From Gemmatimonadales bacterium (lineage in GTDB: Bacteria > Gemmatimonadota > Gemmatimonadetes > Gemmatimonadales > GWC2-71-9), in contig JACCRS010000035.1 of assembly GCA_013813435.1 (NCBI GenBank), positions 1-38,355 of the forward strand: a DNA stretch of 38,355 bases, written 5' to 3'. The notes under the pieces are model-generated. The model saw only the letters and a program-made list of their open reading frames with translations, did not search any database and was not told the DNA's origin. Position numbers and translations under genes: made by a program. Shown here in pieces: positions 34,216-38,355 of this stretch. How positions within the stretch are numbered: the stretch's first letter is position 1; each line of letters opens with the position of its first letter.

Positions 34216-36882
34216 TCAGGACCTCGTCTCTCGCGCATCTACCATTTCACGAACTTTATTGGCTAGTACTTCCGGAGCGAGAGGCTTCTGCAGGAACTCC
34301 TGGCCCTCGCCCAGCAGGCCCCGGCGCACCACGTCCAGGCCGGTGTATCCCGAAGTGAAGAGGACCGGCACTTCCGGCCAGCGCTCCGCCAGCCGCACCG
34401 CCATTTCACGCCCACCCATGTCAGGCATGACCACATCAGCCACCACCAGGCTGATGCACCCACCCTGGGCTTCGGCACGGGCGAGCGCCTCACGGCCATT
34501 ACCGGCCTCGAGAACGACGTAGCCGCATTCCCGCAGGGTTCTCGCCATGATACCGCGAACCATTTCCTCATCCTCGGCCACCAACACCGTCTCGTCGGCG
34601 CGGGCACTCGGGGCCGGCGCCCGGATGGTCAGCAGATCAGGGGATGTTGTCGCCACCGGGAGGTACACCTTGAAAGTGGTGCCCAGCCCGGGCTCGCTGT
34701 AGACCCAGATGAACCCCCCGCTCTGCTTGACGATCCCGTACACCGTCGACAGCCCGAGGCCGGTTCCCTGCCCCACTGCTTTGGTAGTGAAAAAGGGCTC
34801 GAAGATCCGCCCTATGGTGGCTCTATCCATTCCATGTCCGGTGTCGCTGACAACCAGTACCGCGTACTCCCCGGGCTTGAGCGTCGCAACCGATTTTTCC
34901 GCCGCGTAGGCCTGGTCGAGCGCCACCGTTGTGGTTTCGATGGTCAGCCTGCCCCCCTCGGGCATGGAATCGCGGGCGTTCAGAGCCAGGTTGATGAGCA
35001 CCTGCTCCAGCTGGCCGGGATCGGCGCGCACCGGCCCGAGGGTAGGCGACAGATGGATTCGAAGCGCCCGGATCTCGCCCAACGTGCGGCTGAGAATTGG
35101 CTCGAGACTGCGCACGGTTGCATTCAAATCGAGGATCTGCGGCTGCAGTACCTGCCGGCGGCTGAACGCCAGGAGCTGCTGGGTGATTCCCGCGGTGCGC
35201 TTGGCGGCGCGCCAGATCTGGTCCACATCCTCCCGCACCGCCGGCAGAAGATCGTCGCGCTGGAGCACGTAATCGGCACAGCCCAGCACCACCGACATCA
35301 TGTTATTCGCCTCGTGGGCTATCCCGCCGGCAAGCTGACCGACCGAATCCATGCGCTGCGACTGCCGCAGGCGCTCCTCCATGTGCCGCCGCTCGGTGAT
35401 GTCGAGGCAGACCCCGGTGAGGTATAGCCAGGTGCCGCCCTGATCCCGCACAGCCCTTCCCTGATCGGCCAGCCAGCGCACCCGTCCGTCGGGAAGGACG
35501 ATCCGGAATTCGTAGTCTACTCCCCCACTGCCTTCGAACGCCTGCTGAACCGCTGCGGCTACAAAGACCCGGTCGTCCTGGTGAACTCGCTGGAGAAAAT
35601 GATCGTAGTGCGTTACCGCGGCTCCCGGTCCGAGGCCGTAGAGCTGCCGCATTCCCTCATCCCAGCTCAGCGAATTCGTCGGGATATCCAACTGCCAGGT
35701 ACCCATCCGGGCCGCCTTGAGCGCCAGTTTCAGGCGTTCCTGGCTCTTTGACAGCGCCTCCGCTGCCTGCCTTCGCTCCGTGACGTCCCGCTTGATCGAG
35801 GAGGCTCCGACCACCTTTCCTTGCGCATCTCGTATAGGGGACACGCTCACCGTGACATAGATCCGCGCCCCATCCTTTCTGATCCGTTCGGTCTCGGAGA
35901 ACTCCACCGCTTCTCCCTGACCAATGCGTTCGAGCAGCACCCGCTCGGAGTGGTGCAGATCCGGGGGAATCAGATGGTAGATTGGGCGCCCTACCATCTC
36001 TGCCGAACCGTACCCGAAGATCCGCTCGGCAGCCGTGTTCCAGCTGGTTACCACCCCGTCCAGCGTCTTGCCGATTATCGCCTCGGATGACGACGCCACG
36101 ATCGCCGCGAGACGGGCCCTTGTCTCTTCCGCGCTGCGCTGGGCGGTGACGTCGCGGGTAAAGCAGCGAGTGTGGATGAATTCACCATCGTCGAAGTAGA
36201 CGCTGGAGTCGATAAGCACGTGCTTGAGCGAGCCGTTCTTGCAGCGAAGCCGGGCGGGGTAGTCGTGCAGCACCTCGCCGGCAGTCAGCCGCCCCAGAAT
36301 GTCGTTGATGGTATCCCGGTCCTCATGAAACTCTATGATGTTGCGGCCGACATACTCCTCCCGGCGATAGCCCAGCAAATCGAGCTCTGCCCGGTTGGCC
36401 CGCAGGATGGTGCCATCGGGCCCAACCCAGTGCAGCCCGATCGTGGCGCTTTCAAAGAAGTCGGCCAGCTGCTGCTCCTGTTGCCGCAAGGCAGCCTCGG
36501 TCTTCTTCAGGTCATCGATGTCGACCGAAGTGCCCACCCAGCTTTGAATCCGACCGCGGCCATCGCAATAGGGGCTGACCCGTGCCAGCATCCAGCGGTA
36601 GGCGCCGTCATGGCGGCGGTAGCGCAGCTCCATCTCGAATGGCTGTTTCAACTCAACCGCCTGGTCCCACCGCTTCCGAACGGCAGCCGCTTCGTCGGGG
36701 TGATTGAACTGCGCCCAGCCGCCAGCGTTGATCTCCTCCAGGCTGGAGCCGGTGTATTCCCGCCAGGTGCGGTTGACGTACAGGATCTCGCCCGTCGGGG
36801 CGGTGACCCAGAAGAAGCCGGGCGCCGCGTCGCCCAGGGCCCGGTACCACTCCTGGCCGGTGCGAAGCGCCGTCTCAGTCAT
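34216..36882 (-). CDS. Hybrid histidine kinase with four PAS domains and a receiver
   Basis: The 888-residue protein has no membrane span, so it senses cytoplasmic cues. From the N-terminus there are four PAS/PAC units, with PAC-like ends at TSVDIDD, TRDVTAQR, KRDVTERR and CLDITERR. A HisKA domain follows with phospho-His in GGIAHEANNMMSV. The ATPase domain has NLALNARDSM, DTGHGMD, FEPFFTTK and GTGLGLSTV. A C-terminal receiver has Asp in VVADVVMPDMGG and Lys in LQKPL. The start is ATG 36882, where the first PAS aligns; an extension to 36960 adds nothing. It probably lacks a dedicated DNA-binding output. The copper-oxidase gene follows in eight bases. Confidence 0.92.
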   Translation of the reverse strand: MTETALRTGQEWYRALGDAAPGFFWVTAPTGEILYVNRTWREYTGSSLEEINAGGWAQFNHPDEAAAVRKRWDQAVELKQPFEMELRYRRHDGAYRWMLARVSPYCDGRGRIQSWVGTSVDIDDLKKTEAALRQQEQQLADFFESATIGLHWVGPDGTILRANRAELDLLGYRREEYVGRNIIEFHEDRDTINDILGRLTAGEVLHDYPARLRCKNGSLKHVLIDSSVYFDDGEFIHTRCFTRDVTAQRSAEETRARLAAIVASSSEAIIGKTLDGVVTSWNTAAERIFGYGSAEMVGRPIYHLIPPDLHHSERVLLERIGQGEAVEFSETERIRKDGARIYVTVSVSPIRDAQGKVVGASSIKRDVTERRQAAEALSKSQERLKLALKAARMGTWQLDIPTNSLSWDEGMRQLYGLGPGAAVTHYDHFLQRVHQDDRVFVAAAVQQAFEGSGGVDYEFRIVLPDGRVRWLADQGRAVRDQGGTWLYLTGVCLDITERRHMEERLRQSQRMDSVGQLAGGIAHEANNMMSVVLGCADYVLQRDDLLPAVREDVDQIWRAAKRTAGITQQLLAFSRRQVLQPQILDLNATVRSLEPILSRTLGEIRALRIHLSPTLGPVRADPGQLEQVLINLALNARDSMPEGGRLTIETTTVALDQAYAAEKSVATLKPGEYAVLVVSDTGHGMDRATIGRIFEPFFTTKAVGQGTGLGLSTVYGIVKQSGGFIWVYSEPGLGTTFKVYLPVATTSPDLLTIRAPAPSARADETVLVAEDEEMVRGIMARTLRECGYVVLEAGNGREALARAEAQGGCISLVVADVVMPDMGGREMAVRLAERWPEVPVLFTSGYTGLDVVRRGLLGEGQEFLQKPLAPEVLANKVREMVDARETRS

Positions 36883-37103
36883 GGGAGTACCTGAGACAGT
36901 CGCGCAGGCATAGCTGGTTGGCGTGGCGTGCGCCGGAAGGCTGCATCGGTCCTGAAGCAAGGGTAGCGCGGACGGTAGCCCTCACGAGGAGGGAGCTCAA
37001 AAGTATGGGTCCTTCAACGGGCATGGCAAGAGGCGGTGCGAAAAGGCCTTCGTGCCGGGCAAGAGTTTGTTTAGCTTCAGACTTCCGGCAGGCCAATCTG
37101 CGG

Positions 37104-37174
37104 TGGCCCTTCGTCCAACGGCAGGACAGCGGACTTTGGATCCGTTAATGGTGGTTCGAATCCACCAGGGCCAA
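37104..37174 (+). tRNA. tRNA-Gln (UUG)
   Basis: Acceptor TGGCCCT pairs with AGGGCCA at 37167-37173, with discriminator A at 37174. The anticodon loop CTTTGGA gives UUG. The T-arm GGTTCGAATCC is normal. The gene is 71 nt and CCA is not encoded. The 221 bases between it and the kinase start hold no recognisable gene. Confidence 0.95.
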
Positions 37175-37187
37175 CTGGAGTAACGAT

Positions 37188-37352
37188 ATGCTGGACAACT
37201 TTGATGGGACAACTCTGGCCCGGGTTATCGGCCCTGCAGCGCGAGTGGCAGCGCCTTCTCCGAAGACTGCGGCTAGTCCAGAGGCCATGAAAATTGAACT
37301 GAGTGCTAATGAACCTGATTCTCTCTGTGATGACTCTAAGTTGTGGCGCTAG
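37188..37352 (+). CDS. Possible small protein (54 residues)
   Basis: An ATG at 37188 has GGAG seven bases upstream and opens a 54-codon frame ending TAG. The product begins MLDNFDGTTLARVIG, is Ala/Pro/Ser-rich in the middle and then has MKIELSANEPDSL. It has no signal or membrane span. The Ala/Pro stretch leading to an IELS motif faintly recalls the N-terminal half of short FlgM-like anti-sigma factors, but no flagellar gene is present and the part that would bind a sigma factor is missing. It may be a small gene, a truncated remnant or chance. Confidence 0.3.
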   Translation: MLDNFDGTTLARVIGPAARVAAPSPKTAASPEAMKIELSANEPDSLCDDSKLWR

Positions 37353-37490
37353 TGGTGAATCGCTTGGCTACAGGGAATTCGGCCTTACGCCCATACGCTA
37401 ACAGAAACGCCGCGCTGGCTGCTCCTTCAAAGCGGATGCTAAAGCGGCTTTTATCAGCTGTCAGGTGCATTCCATAGCTCACATCGGACA
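37353..37490 (+). other. Unassigned transcribed region before the terminator
   Basis: Together with the small ORF this makes 316 bases between tRNA-Gln and a strong plus-strand terminator. It does not match tmRNA, RNase P, 6S RNA or a riboswitch that I recognise. It could be the 3' part of a tRNA/small-ORF transcript or a small RNA. Confidence 0.3.
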
Positions 37491-37522
37491 AGAGCCGCCC
37501 TCGCAGGGGCGGCTCTTTTTTT
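37491..37522 (+). terminator. Rho-independent terminator
   Basis: AGAGCCGCCC and GGGCGGCTCT form a perfect 10-bp stem around a six-base loop TCGCAG, followed directly by a run of seven T (37516-37522). It is the strongest terminator in the window and points with the plus strand, closing transcription from the tRNA-Gln side. Confidence 0.92.
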
Positions 37523-37572
37523 ATACGCCCGGATTACGCCGGGACCCTCTGCGCCTCCGTGCGAACCGGAAG

Positions 37573-37603
37573 CCACCGGGGGTCCATAGCGGACGCTCGG
37601 TGG
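37573..37603 (-). other. Stem-loop after the PKD gene
   Basis: CCACCG pairs with CGGTGG and TCC with GGA around loop ATAGC; including G-C and G-T pairs the stem is about 13 bp with one mismatch. It lies 19 bases past the PKD gene stop on the minus strand. It may end or protect that mRNA. There is no T-run, so a rho-independent role is uncertain. Confidence 0.45.
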
Positions 37604-37622
37604 CCACGGGTGCGGGTTACAA

Positions 37623-38355
37623 CTACCGAACCTCTGTCGCTTCTACCGTGAGAACGACGTCGGCGAAGTCTGGCTCTCCCGCTGCGCCCGGGTTGCCGCC
37701 ATCCTCGAAACTGATCGTCCAGTTGGGAAAGGTTCCCGTTACGTGCCCGGCAGGGGCGCCTACGGCCGGGTCACCGGAGTCCGGGCGGCCCTGGTTGAAC
37801 CGTATCCACACCTGGCTGCCCGCCTCGAACACAATCCGTGAGTCGGTGGGACCGCCGAAGATCCCGAGCGACTCGCCGGCCGTCCTCAAGCACACATTCA
37901 AGAAGACCTGGTCCCCGATTGGCGGCGGGATGGTGATTCTGCTCCCCAGGAGGTCGCAGCTGATCCCGCTCAGCGTGAGCATCACGGTGGACCGCACCGC
38001 AATGTCGAGGGCGCAGTCCACGCGACTACCCGAAGTGGTGCAGCCCTGGGCGACCAGAGGCGGCGGAGACGCGGTGACCGTCTGCGTTTCGACGTCGGTG
38101 GCGCCCTCGTTGTCCGTCACGGTGAGCGTGACCGTAAAATCGGTGGGAGCGGTAACCGTGTAACGGTGCGACGGATTATTCAGCTCGGAAGTAGCGCCGT
38201 CGCCGAAGGTCCACGCATAGGTAGCAATCGTACCGGGGTCCACGTCAGTGCTGGTGCTGGTGAAGCTGCAGTCCGCTGCATCACAGTCGTGGGTGAAACC
38301 CGCAGTCGGTGGCGTGTTGACCAGGACGACAGGAGCGACGGCGACCGTCTGGGTC
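37623..38355 (-). CDS. PKD-domain surface protein, 5' end beyond the window
   Basis: The frame is open from the right edge to TAG at 37623 (about 243 residues seen), so the start and N-terminus are missing. It opens with the end of one PKD domain (TQTVAVAPV), then NTPPTAGFTHDCDAADCSFT with a cysteine pair, the PKD core YAWTFGDG, and FTVTLTVTDNEGATDVETQT. PKD domains are beta-sandwiches found in exported and surface proteins. The last 145 residues are an unassigned beta-rich domain with four cysteines (near QGCTTSGSRVDCAL and NVCLRT) that may form disulphides. It is probably a large exported adhesin, enzyme or binding protein. Confidence 0.85.
   Translation of the reverse strand, partial: TQTVAVAPVVLVNTPPTAGFTHDCDAADCSFTSTSTDVDPGTIATYAWTFGDGATSELNNPSHRYTVTAPTDFTVTLTVTDNEGATDVETQTVTASPPPLVAQGCTTSGSRVDCALDIAVRSTVMLTLSGISCDLLGSRITIPPPIGDQVFLNVCLRTAGESLGIFGGPTDSRIVFEAGSQVWIRFNQGRPDSGDPAVGAPAGHVTGTFPNWTISFEDGGNPGAAGEPDFADVVLTVEATEVR

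Noticed and set aside
36997-37212. 71-residue minus-strand ORF over tRNA-Gln
   Set aside because: It is the antisense of the tRNA; no family similarity and no ribosome site.
37104-38355. Integrated mobile element at tRNA-Gln
   Set aside because: tRNA genes are common integration sites, but no integrase, direct repeat of the tRNA 3' end or composition break is visible here.

Overview
This GC-rich window comes from a free-living bacterium, and I think a member of Gemmatimonadota or a related deep lineage is most likely. The reasons are gene content and style rather than any marker gene: a DUF4159/DUF4175/TPR envelope module, a DUF6265 secreted protein, PKD surface proteins with paired cysteines, many Tat or lipoprotein-exported proteins, and operons packed with 4-base stop/start overlaps. 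No phage, transposase, CRISPR array or resistance gene is visible. Two tRNA genes are present, Ser-GCU and Gln-UUG.

Layout. (1) Bases 37-309 hold a degenerate 21-bp tandem repeat. (2) Bases 315-8062, minus strand, form a surface-polysaccharide operon. In transcription order it is a GT4 glycosyltransferase, a polysaccharide deacetylase, a UDP-GlcNAc 2-epimerase (wecB), an NAD-dependent sugar epimerase, a 90-bp inverted repeat, a SAM methyltransferase, a glutamine-hydrolysing asparagine synthetase (asnB) and a Coq4-like protein. (3) Bases 8362-9445 encode an orphan receiver protein and a DUF6265 secreted protein. (4) Bases 9560-13110, plus strand: tRNA-Ser, gltX, a CapA-like lipoprotein and an acidic unknown protein. 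(5) Bases 13157-26974, minus strand, look like one operon of about 13.8 kb. Its order is trxA, rsmI, DUF4159, DUF4175, TPR, a Tat-exported GATase-like protein, a JAMM-DinG helicase fusion, a FAH-family hydrolase, a class I aminotransferase, a one-span TonB-like protein and an unknown. (6) Bases 27036-32458: methylmalonyl-CoA epimerase (plus), a small lipoprotein (minus), then pdxJ, a pseudo-Hpt protein, an LPG-synthase-type membrane protein and ispE (all plus). (7) Bases 32507-36882, minus strand: a four-PAS hybrid histidine kinase followed 8 bases later by a copper-radical-oxidase lipoprotein. (8) Bases 37104-38355: tRNA-Gln, a possible small ORF, a strong rho-independent terminator, and the 3' part of a PKD-domain gene cut by the right edge.

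The most unusual items are these. A JAMM metalloprotease domain with all its ligands is fused to a DinG-type iron-sulphur helicase. A family of palindromic intergenic elements, built from 7-8 bp tandem repeats around a shared 12-bp core, occurs at three loci, one of which supplies the end of pdxJ. A protein with two Hpt-like segments lacks both phospho-histidines and carries a linear motif four times. A DUF4159/DUF4175/TPR/GATase-like module sits in one operon. A predicted active copper radical oxidase lies behind a hybrid kinase.
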